Positions 20,097 through 29,343 of a stretch of DNA of 64,000 nt are shown in pieces. The translations under genes and the position numbers were made by a program. The stretch is from Acidiphilium iwatense (GTDB lineage Bacteria; Pseudomonadota; Alphaproteobacteria; Acetobacterales; Acetobacteraceae). Numbering within the stretch: position 1 is the first letter of the stretch; each line of letters opens with the position of its first letter. The notes under the pieces were generated by a model. It was given only the letters and a program-made list of their open reading frames with translations. It made no database searches and was not told the origin of the DNA. The DNA is taken from NCBI RefSeq assembly GCF_021556475.1, contig NZ_JAKGBZ010000004.1:1-64000 (forward strand). The letters run 5' to 3'.

Positions 20097-22376
20097 TCAC
20101 GTTCCAGTTTTTGCCGAATGACCTTGGTTATGGCTCGGTTGAACCACCATCCGTTTCGGCGGAGTTCCGGCGCCGAAATCCGGCTGGAATCCCGCAACAC
20201 CCAGTTGCCAGAACAGGAACGCGTCCTGATCGGCGAGCGAGCGGACATACTGGTCCTTGGTCGAGCCGATACCGTGGCCGGACTGGTAGCTCACCCGCAG
20301 CAGGACCGGCCGGCCGGAGGTGCTCGCCGCCTGCATCCGGGCTGCGAATTTGGCGACTTCCCAGGGCTCGACCCGCGGATCGTTCGCCCCGGTGATCGCG
20401 AGGATCGCCGGGTATTTCACCCCGGTGCGGATATGGGCCATCGCATCCATCGCGTAGATCCAGTGGAAATCGCGCCTTTTCAGCACGTTGCCGAACTCGA
20501 TCTCGTTCGGCGGGCCGTTCGGGCTGAACTGCATGCGCAGCGCGTTGGTGTCGCCGTGGCTGTCGATCGCCGCGGCGAACAGATCGGGCCGCCAGGCGAC
20601 CGCGCCGCCGATGGTGATGCCGCCGGCGCTGCCGCCCTCCCCGGCCAGATGCGCCGGCGAGGTATAATGGTGATCGACCAGGTATTGCCCGGCGGCGATG
20701 AAGTCGAACACCGTGTTGATTTTCCACTGCTTCTGCCCGGCCTTGTGCCAGGCCTGGCCATACCAGCCGCCGCCGCGGACATGGGCGACCGCGAGGATGC
20801 CGCCGCGATCGAGCCAGGCCAGCGAGGTCGGGTCGAAATAGGGGGTGATGGTGATGCCGTAGCTGCCATAGCCGATCAGAAGCGTGGGATTCCTGCCGTC
20901 GAGCCTGGTGCCTTTTTTCATGATGATCGAGACCGGGATCATCGTGCCGTCCCAGGAGACCGCCTTGACCTCTTTCGATTCGATGCCGGCGAAGCTGACC
21001 TTGGGCGGCTTCTGCAGGCCGGTATTCGCGACTTTACCGGTCGCGGGGCTGAAATCGTACCAGGCGGGCGGCGTGGTCCAGCCGGCGAGATGGAACCAGA
21101 CGCCGGGGGCTTGCGGATCGGCGATGATCTGGCCGAGGCCGCCCTGGAACGGCATTTTCACCTTAGTGGTTTTGCCGGACCGGTAGCCGACCCGCATGAT
21201 CCTGCCCATGCCGTCGCGCATCGCGCCGACATAGAGCCCATCCTTGCCCGCGGCCAGGCTGGTGATGACGTCGCGGCCGGGGGCGACCACGGTTTTCGGC
21301 GCACCGGGGGCGGTCACGTCGTAGCGGATCACTTTATAGCGAGGTGCATGGTGCGCGCTGATGATGTCGAGAGTCGCGCCGTGCAGGGCGAAGCCGGTGA
21401 TCGCCGCCGCGCGCCCGGCCACCTTGCGCCAGGCCGGCGCGCCGCGTTCGAGATCGGCGACCTTGGCGGCGTAGATGGCGTCGACCGACTGGAGTTCCTC
21501 GTTTTCGGTGAAGACGCCGAGCGCGTATTTCGAATTCGGCACGGTCATCACCAGCGCGTCCTGCGCCAGGGTCATCGGCGCCGATCTGGCGACGCCATAG
21601 CCGAATACCGGCTTGTCCCGCGCGCCGGTGGGATCGTTCGCGCTCAGCAGATGCAGATAGTCGCGGCTTTTCTGGTAGAAATCGGTGACCGGCGCGCCCG
21701 CGCCGAATTTGTGCAGCCGGTAATAGATGAAACCCTTGGAATCCGGCAGCCAGGAAACCGGCGGGAAGTCGGTGTTGTCGCCGTCGACCCGCGTGATGCC
21801 GATCGGCAGGAGCTTGCCGGTCGCGACATCGAGCACCCGGAGCTTGGCCTGCTCGGACCCGCCGCCGGAGACGCCGAAGGCGACGTATTTGCCGTTGGGC
21901 GAGACGAAATAGAAATTGAGCGCCTGCGGGATATGGTTCGTGCTGAAGCGCATCGGGTCGATCAGCAGACGGGGCTTGGCGCCGATTTTATCGAGTACGA
22001 AGAGATGCGCGGTGTCCTGGCCGGGCTCGAGGCCCATGTAGAAGATCTTGCCCGCGGTGCGGGTGACCCAGAATACCGCGGCGCCGACATTGGCGTCCTG
22101 CTTGATCTGTTCGTAGAGCGCCTGCTTGCCGGGAATCGCATCCAGAACCTTGCGGGTATAGGCGTTCTGTTCGCGCATGAAAGTGGCGAGCCGCTTGCTG
22201 CCGGGCTTTTCCATCCAGCGATAATCGTCGACCACCGGCGTGCCGAAATCGTGGCTGACATGGCGGATCGCCGGGGCCGACGGTGGTTTCGGCGGCATCG
22301 GCGCGGCCAGGGCGGCAGGGACGAGGCCGGAAACCGCCAAGGCGGCGAGACCAATTCGTTTTGATATCAACGACAT
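20097..22376 (-). CDS. Secreted prolyl oligopeptidase family serine peptidase
   Basis: S9A-type peptidase that cleaves short peptides after proline or related residues. A signal peptide (about residues 1-24, AALAA-P) predicts export. An N-terminal beta-propeller (VDDYRWMEKPGSKRLATFM onward) is followed by an alpha/beta-hydrolase domain with the catalytic triad at Ser583 in GEGGSAGG, Asp666 in GANDPRVEP and His701 in SGHGIG. The HVRGGGWYGQAWHKAG segment is also typical. At 759 residues it matches prolyl oligopeptidases. It stands alone between two large intergenic regions. Confidence 0.9.
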   Translation of the reverse strand: MSLISKRIGLAALAVSGLVPAALAAPMPPKPPSAPAIRHVSHDFGTPVVDDYRWMEKPGSKRLATFMREQNAYTRKVLDAIPGKQALYEQIKQDANVGAAVFWVTRTAGKIFYMGLEPGQDTAHLFVLDKIGAKPRLLIDPMRFSTNHIPQALNFYFVSPNGKYVAFGVSGGGSEQAKLRVLDVATGKLLPIGITRVDGDNTDFPPVSWLPDSKGFIYYRLHKFGAGAPVTDFYQKSRDYLHLLSANDPTGARDKPVFGYGVARSAPMTLAQDALVMTVPNSKYALGVFTENEELQSVDAIYAAKVADLERGAPAWRKVAGRAAAITGFALHGATLDIISAHHAPRYKVIRYDVTAPGAPKTVVAPGRDVITSLAAGKDGLYVGAMRDGMGRIMRVGYRSGKTTKVKMPFQGGLGQIIADPQAPGVWFHLAGWTTPPAWYDFSPATGKVANTGLQKPPKVSFAGIESKEVKAVSWDGTMIPVSIIMKKGTRLDGRNPTLLIGYGSYGITITPYFDPTSLAWLDRGGILAVAHVRGGGWYGQAWHKAGQKQWKINTVFDFIAAGQYLVDHHYTSPAHLAGEGGSAGGITIGGAVAWRPDLFAAAIDSHGDTNALRMQFSPNGPPNEIEFGNVLKRRDFHWIYAMDAMAHIRTGVKYPAILAITGANDPRVEPWEVAKFAARMQAASTSGRPVLLRVSYQSGHGIGSTKDQYVRSLADQDAFLFWQLGVAGFQPDFGAGTPPKRMVVQPSHNQGHSAKTGT

Positions 22377-22779
22377 AAGGACGACTCCGAAATATTGTGT
22401 CGCCAGATTATCGGGCTATGCGGCGCGCCGGAAGCCCCCATTCGACTCGTGCAGGCGCGGTTTTCGGAAAATGTCTCCCGCCGTGTGGTCCATGTCGGTC
22501 TTGCGGCGTTTGTTATGAAACTGAGACCATTTCGCTAACCATCGTCCCAGGCGAGAAAAACAGCCAAAATATGATTTTGTTAAATTATATTTAGAGTTTA
22601 TTGATTTAATTGGACTAAAATTTGACAATTCAAAGCAAAAATCGAAAAATTATTTAAATAATTTAGATTAGAATCAAAATATTTGAGAAGTTTTATAATA
22701 TACATTCGAGTTTTTGTTGCGAAGCATTGATGTTAACGTTAGTGGCGCTCCCGAATTTTATTTCCCAGGGAGCGCTCTC
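22377..22779. other. 403-base AT-rich intergenic region upstream of the Hint protein gene
   Basis: Bases 22540-22720 are strikingly AT-rich for this genome. TTGACA occurs at 22622-22627, and TATAAT at 22694-22699 is a perfect -10 hexamer for the gene starting at 22780, though without a good -35 at 17 bases. The region looks like an acquired or silenced-type promoter region; no gene is seen. Confidence 0.45.
22694..22699 (+). promoter_or_regulatory. Candidate -10 element of the Hint protein gene
   Basis: TATAAT lies 80 bases before the ATG at 22780 in an AT-rich tract. The -35 position holds GAATCA, a poor match, so an activator or alternative start may be involved. Confidence 0.35.
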
Positions 22780-25518
22780 ATGGCCAATTCCGACAGCAGC
22801 CGAGGCACGATCGGCTCGACCACTTGGACTGCCGACAGCGGCGGGAATAATGGATTCTACAGTAACTACAGTAACTGGTTCACCGGCTCGAACTGGTCGA
22901 ACGGCGTGCCAGTCGAGTCTTCGGACTCGCTGCAAGGCGTGGTGATTCCGGGTTCGGCGACGCCGGGCCCGACGATCGCGTCCATACTGCAGGGCAATAC
23001 GCTGCCGTCATCAAACTACAACGTTGTTGACGTCTATCAGGCGATACCATCGTATCAGGGCGGCACGCCCACCGCCTTCTTCGAATATCAGCTCGACGGC
23101 CAGGCGATCACCCTCGCCGCCGGCGCGACGCTGACCGAGCAAGGCCTGGCACTCGGACGGCCGGGCGGAACGGGCAGTCTCGGCGGCGTTGACGGCACGA
23201 TTTCCGGCCTGTCGCCGGCAAGCTCGAAGACGCCGGTGTTCGACACGCTGGCGAGCATCGTCGCGCAGGGCGGCGATACCGTCATTTCCAATGACGTGAA
23301 TCATAATTTCGGCTTCATCGGCGCCAATGGCGCCGGCAACGACCTGAACATCGCGATCGAAATCGGCGGCAATACCCAATCGCCGCATGGCCTGGTCAAT
23401 TACGGCGAAATCGACGCCTCGAATCGCGGCACGGTCGATATCCAGGTTACCTCCGCCAGCGGCTATACCGTCAATTTCTATAACGAGGGCTGGGTTCTGG
23501 CCGATGGCGGCACCTTCATCGCCAACAGCGTGGCCGACAGCCCGAACGCGGCGAATCCCGGCCATGCGCCGGACGGCTATATCGAGATTTCCCATGGCGG
23601 CGAGGCGGTGCTCGGCACCGTCGCGGCGAAGGAACAGGTGGTTTTCGCGGGCGGGACAAACAACACCCTGGCTCTGACCGATGCCGCCGGATTCGCAGGA
23701 TCGGTCGATGGATTCGGTACGGGCCAGACGATCGAGATCGACGGTTTTTCCGGCACGGCCAATGTCACCACCGCAACCGTCCACGGCGTGACCGAACTGG
23801 AGACGAAAAACGGCAAGAAGACCGACATCATCACCCTGGCCGGTTCGATCGCGCCATTCTTCACCGCGCGCACCATCAGCCAGGGCGGCAAGACCACGGA
23901 AATCATCACCGCGGGGGCGGACTATACCTTCACCGGCGGCGGCACCACCACGAGCTGGTTCAATCCGTCCAACTGGAGCGGCGAGGTTTCGCCCGGCGAG
24001 ACCGTGTATCCCGGCGAAACGGTATCGATCCCGACCGGAACCGCCTCGATCGGCGGGACGATGGTGACCGATAACGGCACGATCGGCGTGACCGGCTCGC
24101 ACACCAGCTTCACCGATACCACCTCGCTGGCGGGCGACGGCACGATTTTCATCGATCACGGCACGCATGTCACTCTGGCCAACAGCACCGGCAATGACGG
24201 ATCGATCACCGTCGATTTCGGCACCCATGGGACCACGCTTGCCCCGAACGTGCTGGACATCAACGGCAGTCCGGCCGGTTTCGGCGGGACGATCAGGGGT
24301 TTCGGCCCGAACGACCGGATCGTCCTGGGCAACAGCACCGAGAAGACGCCGGGCAGCGCCAAGGATGTCAGCCTCAGCTATGATCCGAAGACGGGCGAAC
24401 TGACGGTGACGGATATCGTCGCGGGCCATACCTATACCGAATCGCTGCATCTGACCGGCACGTTCGACACCGACCCGGCCAACACGCTGTATGATACCGT
24501 TGGCCCGAACGGCATCACGATTTCGGTGCCCTGCTTCGCCGAGGGGACGCGGATTCTCACCGCGAGCGGCGAGATCGCGGTGGAGGCGCTGGAGGTTGGC
24601 GACCTTGTGGTGATCGGCCGCGAGGGCGGGGTTCGGACGCGCGGCGTCGTGTGGATCGGGCACCGGCATATCGCGCTGGATCGGGTCAAGGATCGCGCGA
24701 CGGTCGAGCCGATCCGCATCCTGGCCGGAGCGTTCGGGCCGGGTCTGCCGGCGCGGGACCTCACGGTCTCGCCGGATCACGCGATCTTTGTCGACGGCGC
24801 GCTGATCGAGGCCAAGACGCTGGTGAACGGCGCGACCATCCAGCGCGACCGGGCGGCCCGGCGCGTGACCTACTACCATGTCGAACTGGACGCGCATGAC
24901 GTGCTGCTCGCCGAAGGGCTGCCGGCCGAGAGCTATATCGACGACGACAACCGCGCGATGTTCGCCAACGGCGCCGGTGCCGTGGCGCTGCATCCCGATT
25001 TCGCGACCGGCGCCAGGGCGGCGCGCTGCGCGGAGCTGCTGACCGGCGGCGCCCGGGTGCGGGACGTGCGGACGCGGCTGCATGAGCGCGCCAAAACGCT
25101 CGGGTTGCAAACAACCGATACGCTGGCGGCGAAACTGCTGGCGGGCGGCGATGCGATCGCCGCCTTGCCGGGCGAGACCGGCGTGCTGCGCTTTGCCTTG
25201 CCGGCGGGCGTGACAGCGGCGAGCCTGGCGGTCGCGACCGGGGTGCCGGCGGAGGTCGACCCCGGCTCGGACGACCGGCGGTCGCTGGGACTGAAAATCG
25301 TTTCGGCGAAGCTGATCGATGCGGCGGGGCGCCAACCTGTCGGGCTCGATTCGATGGACGGGCTGTTCGCGGCGGACGATCATCGCGGACGGTGGAGCGG
25401 CGCGCGGGTCGCGCTCGCGCTGCCGGAGGGCGTTGGCGCGCGCGTTCTTGAAATCACCTATGACGCCATCGCCTGCCGCTGGGCGCCCTGGGCGCAACAA
25501 GAGGCGGCGTTCGCCTGA
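22780..25518 (+). CDS. Large Hint_2-domain surface-type protein, 912 aa
   Basis: Begins MANSDSSRGTIGSTTW after AGGGAGCG, a good ribosome binding site; an upstream TTG at 22714 is not needed. There is no classical signal peptide. About 600 residues of Gly/Thr/Asp-rich repeated beta-strand sequence (ITLAAGATLTEQGLALG, DGTIFIDHGTHVTLANSTG) resemble autotransporter or RTX-like adhesin material. The C-terminal 310 residues form a Hint domain: CFAEGTRILTASGEIAVEAL, DLTVSPDHAIFVDGALIEAK and YYHVELDAHDVLLAEGLPAES. Hint domains self-cleave at Cys in inteins and hedgehog proteins, so Cys at the domain start suggests processing or autocatalysis. Function is unknown. The frameshifted gene at 4555 is a shorter relative. 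Confidence 0.8.
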   Translation: MANSDSSRGTIGSTTWTADSGGNNGFYSNYSNWFTGSNWSNGVPVESSDSLQGVVIPGSATPGPTIASILQGNTLPSSNYNVVDVYQAIPSYQGGTPTAFFEYQLDGQAITLAAGATLTEQGLALGRPGGTGSLGGVDGTISGLSPASSKTPVFDTLASIVAQGGDTVISNDVNHNFGFIGANGAGNDLNIAIEIGGNTQSPHGLVNYGEIDASNRGTVDIQVTSASGYTVNFYNEGWVLADGGTFIANSVADSPNAANPGHAPDGYIEISHGGEAVLGTVAAKEQVVFAGGTNNTLALTDAAGFAGSVDGFGTGQTIEIDGFSGTANVTTATVHGVTELETKNGKKTDIITLAGSIAPFFTARTISQGGKTTEIITAGADYTFTGGGTTTSWFNPSNWSGEVSPGETVYPGETVSIPTGTASIGGTMVTDNGTIGVTGSHTSFTDTTSLAGDGTIFIDHGTHVTLANSTGNDGSITVDFGTHGTTLAPNVLDINGSPAGFGGTIRGFGPNDRIVLGNSTEKTPGSAKDVSLSYDPKTGELTVTDIVAGHTYTESLHLTGTFDTDPANTLYDTVGPNGITISVPCFAEGTRILTASGEIAVEALEVGDLVVIGREGGVRTRGVVWIGHRHIALDRVKDRATVEPIRILAGAFGPGLPARDLTVSPDHAIFVDGALIEAKTLVNGATIQRDRAARRVTYYHVELDAHDVLLAEGLPAESYIDDDNRAMFANGAGAVALHPDFATGARAARCAELLTGGARVRDVRTRLHERAKTLGLQTTDTLAAKLLAGGDAIAALPGETGVLRFALPAGVTAASLAVATGVPAEVDPGSDDRRSLGLKIVSAKLIDAAGRQPVGLDSMDGLFAADDHRGRWSGARVALALPEGVGARVLEITYDAIACRWAPWAQQEAAFA

Positions 25519-25545
25519 GATCGGGATACCGGACGTGACGGGAAG

Positions 25546-25573
25546 CGGCTTCCGGGTGACCGGAAGCCGTTTT
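25546..25573 (+). terminator. Intrinsic terminator after the Hint protein gene
   Basis: CGGCTTCCGG (25546-25555) pairs perfectly with CCGGAAGCCG (25560-25569) around a 4-nt loop, followed by TTTT. It separates the Hint gene from pheS. Confidence 0.85.
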
Positions 25574-25635
25574 CCTATCTGGATATCGCGCGGCGCTGCT
25601 TGACATTTCCGGCCCGCCACGCTCCCTGCCCGACC

Positions 25636-26709
25636 ATGTCAGACGATCTCTCCATCATCGAAACCGAAGCCCGCGACGCGATCGCCGCCGCCGCCGATCC
25701 CGCCGCGCTGGACGCCGTGCGCGTCGGCCTGCTCGGCAAGTCGGGCCGGGTCACCGCCCTGCTCAAGACGCTGGGAACGCTCGATCCCGAGACGCGCAAG
25801 GCGTTCGGCGCCTCGGTCAACGACCTCAAGGCGGGGCTGGCCGACGCGATCGAGCAGCGCCGCGCGATGCTGGATGCGGCGGCGCTGGCGGCAAGGCTGG
25901 AGGCCGAGCGGATTGACGTGACCTTGCCCGCGCGGCCGGAGCGGCGCGGTTCGATCCACCCGATTTCGCGCACCATGGAGGAAATGGCGGCGATTTTCGG
26001 CGCGATGGGGTTCGCCGTCGCCGACGGGCCGGATGTCGAGGAGGATTGGTATAATTTCGGCGCACTGAACATTCCGGCTCACCACCCGGCGCGGGCGATG
26101 ATGGACACATTTTATCTGAAATCCGCCGGGCGCAACCGGCCGATGGTGCTCCGCACCCAGACCTCGCCCTTGCAGATCCGCACCATGCTGAGTGCCGAGC
26201 CGCCGATCCGCATCATCGCGCCGGGGCGGACCTATCGCTCGGATCACGACGCGACCCACAGCCCGATGTTTCATCAATGCGAGGGGCTGGTGATCGACCA
26301 GGGGATCACCCTCGCGCATCTGAAAGGCTGCCTGATCGACTTTCTGCGTGCCTATTTCGAGCGGCCCGACCTCAAGGTGCGGTTCCGGGCCAGCTATTTC
26401 CCGTTCACCGAACCGTCGATGGAGGTGGATATCGCCTGGGACCGCAAGAGCGGCGAGATCGGCGGCGGGGCGGACTGGCTGGAAATCCTCGGCTCGGGGA
26501 TGGTGCATCCCAACGTGCTGGCCAATTGCGGGCTCGACCCGCGCGACTTCCAGGGCTTCGCCTTCGGCATGGGGGTGGAGCGCCTCACCATGCTCAAGCA
26601 CGGAATCGCCGATCTGCGGCCGTTTTTCGAAAGCGATATCCGCTGGCTCGCGCATTACGGCGCCTCGCCGATGGCGCCGGTGACGCTTCACGAAGGGGAT
26701 GCGCGATGA
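25636..26709 (+). CDS. pheS: Phenylalanyl-tRNA synthetase alpha subunit
   Basis: Catalytic subunit that charges tRNA-Phe. An N-terminal coiled coil (residues 1-85) precedes the class II core: HPISRTMEEMAAIFGAMGF, motif 2 RIIAPGRTYRSDHDATHSPMFHQCEG (given in parts: GRTYRSD and FHQCEG) and motif 3 GFAFGMGVERLTMLKHGI. ATG 25636 gives 357 residues, the usual length; an upstream frame extension to 25600 lacks homology. The stop overlaps the pheT start (ATGA). TTGACA at 25599-25604 is a possible -35 element, but no good -10 follows. Confidence 0.96.
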   Translation: MSDDLSIIETEARDAIAAAADPAALDAVRVGLLGKSGRVTALLKTLGTLDPETRKAFGASVNDLKAGLADAIEQRRAMLDAAALAARLEAERIDVTLPARPERRGSIHPISRTMEEMAAIFGAMGFAVADGPDVEEDWYNFGALNIPAHHPARAMMDTFYLKSAGRNRPMVLRTQTSPLQIRTMLSAEPPIRIIAPGRTYRSDHDATHSPMFHQCEGLVIDQGITLAHLKGCLIDFLRAYFERPDLKVRFRASYFPFTEPSMEVDIAWDRKSGEIGGGADWLEILGSGMVHPNVLANCGLDPRDFQGFAFGMGVERLTMLKHGIADLRPFFESDIRWLAHYGASPMAPVTLHEGDAR

Positions 26710-29222
26710 AGTTCACGCTCGGATGGCTGAAGACGCATCTCGAAACCGATGCGCCGATCGAACGGATCGCGGAGACGCTGAATGCGATCGGGCTGGAGGT
26801 CGAGGGTATCGCGGATCGCGCCGCCGCACTCGCGCCGTTTCGGATCGCCCGCGTGATCGAGGCGGTGCCGCATCCGAACGCGGACCGGCTACGCGTGTGC
26901 CGGGTCGATACCGGGAGCGGCGAGGTTTCGGTGGTGTGCGGCGCGCCGAACGCGCGCACCGGCATGACGGGCGTGTTCGCGTCGCCGGGCGCGTTCATTC
27001 CGGGGACTGGAATTACCCTGAAGACGGGCGAAATCCGCGGCGTCGCCTCGGCAGGGATGCTGCTCTCGGCGCGTGAAATGGGGCTCGGCGAGGACCATGC
27101 CGGCATCGTCGAGCTGCCGGAGGATGCGCCGGTCGGCGCGGCCTATGCGGCGTGGGCGGGGCTCGACGATCCGGTGATCGAAATCGGGGTCACGCCGAAT
27201 CGCGGCGATGCCTTCGCGGTGCGTGGCGTGGCGCGCGATCTCGCCGCCGCCGGGCTGGGTACGCTGAAGCCATGGTCCGCGCCGAAAATCGTCGGTGACG
27301 GGCCGAGCGTGGTGGTCTGGCGCAACGACTATCCCGAAGCCTGCCCCTGGGTGCTGGGGCGCACGGTGCGGGGCGTGACCAACGGCGAAAGCCCGGACTG
27401 GCTGAAGCGGCTTCTGACCGCGATCGGGCTGCGGCCGATCAATGCACTGGCCGATATCACCAATTTCTTCACCGTTGATCTCGGCCGGCCGCTGCACGTG
27501 TTCGACGCGAACAAGGTGGCGGGCGGTGCGCTGGTGCTCCGGCGCGGTGCCGGCGAGACGTTCAGGGGGTTGCACGGGCGCGACGTGACGGTCGAGTCCG
27601 AGGATTGCGTGATCGCCGATGCTGCGGAGGTTCAGTCGCTCGCCGGCATCGTCGGCGGCGAGGCCACCGGATGCGATGCGACGACGACCGACGTGTTCAT
27701 CGAATGCGCGCTGTTCGACCGGGTGCGGGTCGCGCTGACCGGGCAGCGGCTCGGAATCCATTCCGATGCGCGGCAGCGTTTCGAGCGCGGCATCGATCCG
27801 GCGCTGCTGCCGGCCGGGCTGGACGCGGCGACCGCGATGATCGTGGAAATTTGCGGCGGCGTGCCGAGCGAGGTGAGCGTGGCCGGCGCGGAGCCGGCGT
27901 GGCGGCGGCGGGCTGCGATGCGGTTCGAGCGGCTGGCCGGGCTGGGCGGCGCCGATATCGAACCGGAGCGCGCGATCGATATTCTGCGGCGGCTCGGTTT
28001 CGGCGTCGCGGGGCGGGGTTCGGATTCAGTCACCGTCGATGTGCCGTCCTGGCGCAACGATATCGCCGTCGCGCGATCCAACTATGCCTATGACCCCGAT
28101 ATCTATTTTGAAGGGTCCTTGACCGGCATTCTCGATCCGGCGCCCGATCTTGACGCCGGACGCGTCAGGACAGTGCGTGAAGGCGCTTCGGCGATCGGAG
28201 CAGAAATCGATCTGATCGAGGAGGTGCTGCGGATCGACGGGCTCGACCGGATCGCGCCGGTGTCGTTGCCGGGCATCCCGGCGGTGCCGCGCGCGACTCT
28301 GACGCTCCGGCAGGGGCGCGCCGTGCGGGTGCGCCGGCTGCTCGCCGCGCGCGGCATGGCCGAATGCGTGACCTTCAGCTTTCTCGACCGGGAGAGCGCG
28401 GCGCGGTTCGGCGCGACGCCTGAGGCGCTGGCGCTGGCCAACCCGATCGCCGCCGATCTCGACCAGATGCGTCCCACCCCCCTGGCGACGCTGGCGCTGG
28501 CCGCCGCAAAGAACGTCGCGCGCGGCTTTGCCGATCCGGCGCTGTTCGAGATCGGGCCCGGTTTTCGCGACGCGACACCGGAGGGACAGGATTCGATCGC
28601 CGCCGGGCTGCGGGTGGGCGAAACGCCCTTGTCCTGGACCAGCCCGGCGCGTGCCGTGGATATCTGGGATGCGAAGGCGGATGTTCTCGCGGTTCTGGCC
28701 GAACTCGGCGTACCGATGGAGGCGCTGAGCGTGACCGCCGATGCGCCGGGGCACTATCATCCGGGCCGGTCCGGCACGGTGCGGCAGGGGCCAAAAACCG
28801 TTCTCGGGCATTTCGGGACGCTGCATCCGGCACTCTGCGCGGCGCTCGACCTGCCGGCGAACAGCGCGGGATTCGAGATCATGCTGGACGCGATCGCCGA
28901 ACCGAAGCGGCGGCGCAAATCGGCGCCGTCGCTGCCGCCGTTCCAGCCGATCCGGCGGGATTTCGCGTTCGTCGTCGATGCGGGAATCTCCGCCGAGGCG
29001 CTGCTCCGCGCGGCGCGCGGCGCGGACCGGGCGCTGATCGCCGAGGCGGCGCTGTTCGACCGCTATGCCGGAAACAAGCTGCCGGGCGGGCAATTGTCGC
29101 TCGCCATCGCGGTGACCATCCAGCCGCGCGAGGCGACCCTGACCGACGCGGAGATCGAGGCGCTGTCGGGCAAGATCGTGGCGGCGGTGGCCAAGGCGAC
29201 CGGCGCGACGCTGCGAAGTTGA
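26706..29222 (+). CDS. pheT: Phenylalanyl-tRNA synthetase beta subunit
   Basis: Editing and tRNA-binding subunit of the alpha2-beta2 enzyme. Domains in order: EMAP-like tRNA-binding domain (HPNADRLRVCRVDTG), B3/B4 editing domain, B5 (about 400-460), the inactive synthetase-like core, and the C-terminal FDX-ACB domain (FQPIRRDFAFVVDAG). The ATG overlaps the pheS stop. At 838 residues it is longer than many homologues. Part of this is a segment of about 44 residues (roughly 453-497) between VPSWRNDI and GAEIDLIEEVLRI, where many bacteria have only two or three residues. The segment may be clade-specific. Confidence 0.95.
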   Translation: MKFTLGWLKTHLETDAPIERIAETLNAIGLEVEGIADRAAALAPFRIARVIEAVPHPNADRLRVCRVDTGSGEVSVVCGAPNARTGMTGVFASPGAFIPGTGITLKTGEIRGVASAGMLLSAREMGLGEDHAGIVELPEDAPVGAAYAAWAGLDDPVIEIGVTPNRGDAFAVRGVARDLAAAGLGTLKPWSAPKIVGDGPSVVVWRNDYPEACPWVLGRTVRGVTNGESPDWLKRLLTAIGLRPINALADITNFFTVDLGRPLHVFDANKVAGGALVLRRGAGETFRGLHGRDVTVESEDCVIADAAEVQSLAGIVGGEATGCDATTTDVFIECALFDRVRVALTGQRLGIHSDARQRFERGIDPALLPAGLDAATAMIVEICGGVPSEVSVAGAEPAWRRRAAMRFERLAGLGGADIEPERAIDILRRLGFGVAGRGSDSVTVDVPSWRNDIAVARSNYAYDPDIYFEGSLTGILDPAPDLDAGRVRTVREGASAIGAEIDLIEEVLRIDGLDRIAPVSLPGIPAVPRATLTLRQGRAVRVRRLLAARGMAECVTFSFLDRESAARFGATPEALALANPIAADLDQMRPTPLATLALAAAKNVARGFADPALFEIGPGFRDATPEGQDSIAAGLRVGETPLSWTSPARAVDIWDAKADVLAVLAELGVPMEALSVTADAPGHYHPGRSGTVRQGPKTVLGHFGTLHPALCAALDLPANSAGFEIMLDAIAEPKRRRKSAPSLPPFQPIRRDFAFVVDAGISAEALLRAARGADRALIAEAALFDRYAGNKLPGGQLSLAIAVTIQPREATLTDAEIEALSGKIVAAVAKATGATLRS

Positions 29223-29308
29223 TTTATGCAAAGCCCTCAGACGCCGGGCGCGCGCATCCGCGCGCTTGGCTTCCGCAGCTAAAGCTGCGCGTCCGCGTTG
29301 CGGCCGGC

Positions 29309-29343
29309 AGCGGAACGAGCCAAGGCTACGTTCCGCTGTTTTT
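29309..29343 (+). terminator. Terminator of pheT, shared with the convergent lipoprotein gene
   Basis: AGCGGAACG (29309-29317) pairs perfectly with CGTTCCGCT (29329-29337); the loop itself folds (AGCC with GGCT). GTTTTT follows at 29338-29343 and reaches the end of the minus-strand lipoprotein gene. Confidence 0.8.

Noticed and set aside
23011-25620. 869-codon open frame antisense to the Hint protein gene
   Set aside because: It is a by-product of GC-rich codon use. The translation is full of low-complexity Arg/Gly/Asp without domains, while the plus strand has a clear Hint domain and ribosome binding site.
29309-29343. Another copy of the palindromic element after pheT
   Set aside because: It contains GGAACG and GTTCC arms but lacks the conserved spacing, bulge and GGCWACGAAGGGGG flank. 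It fits a normal bidirectional terminator.
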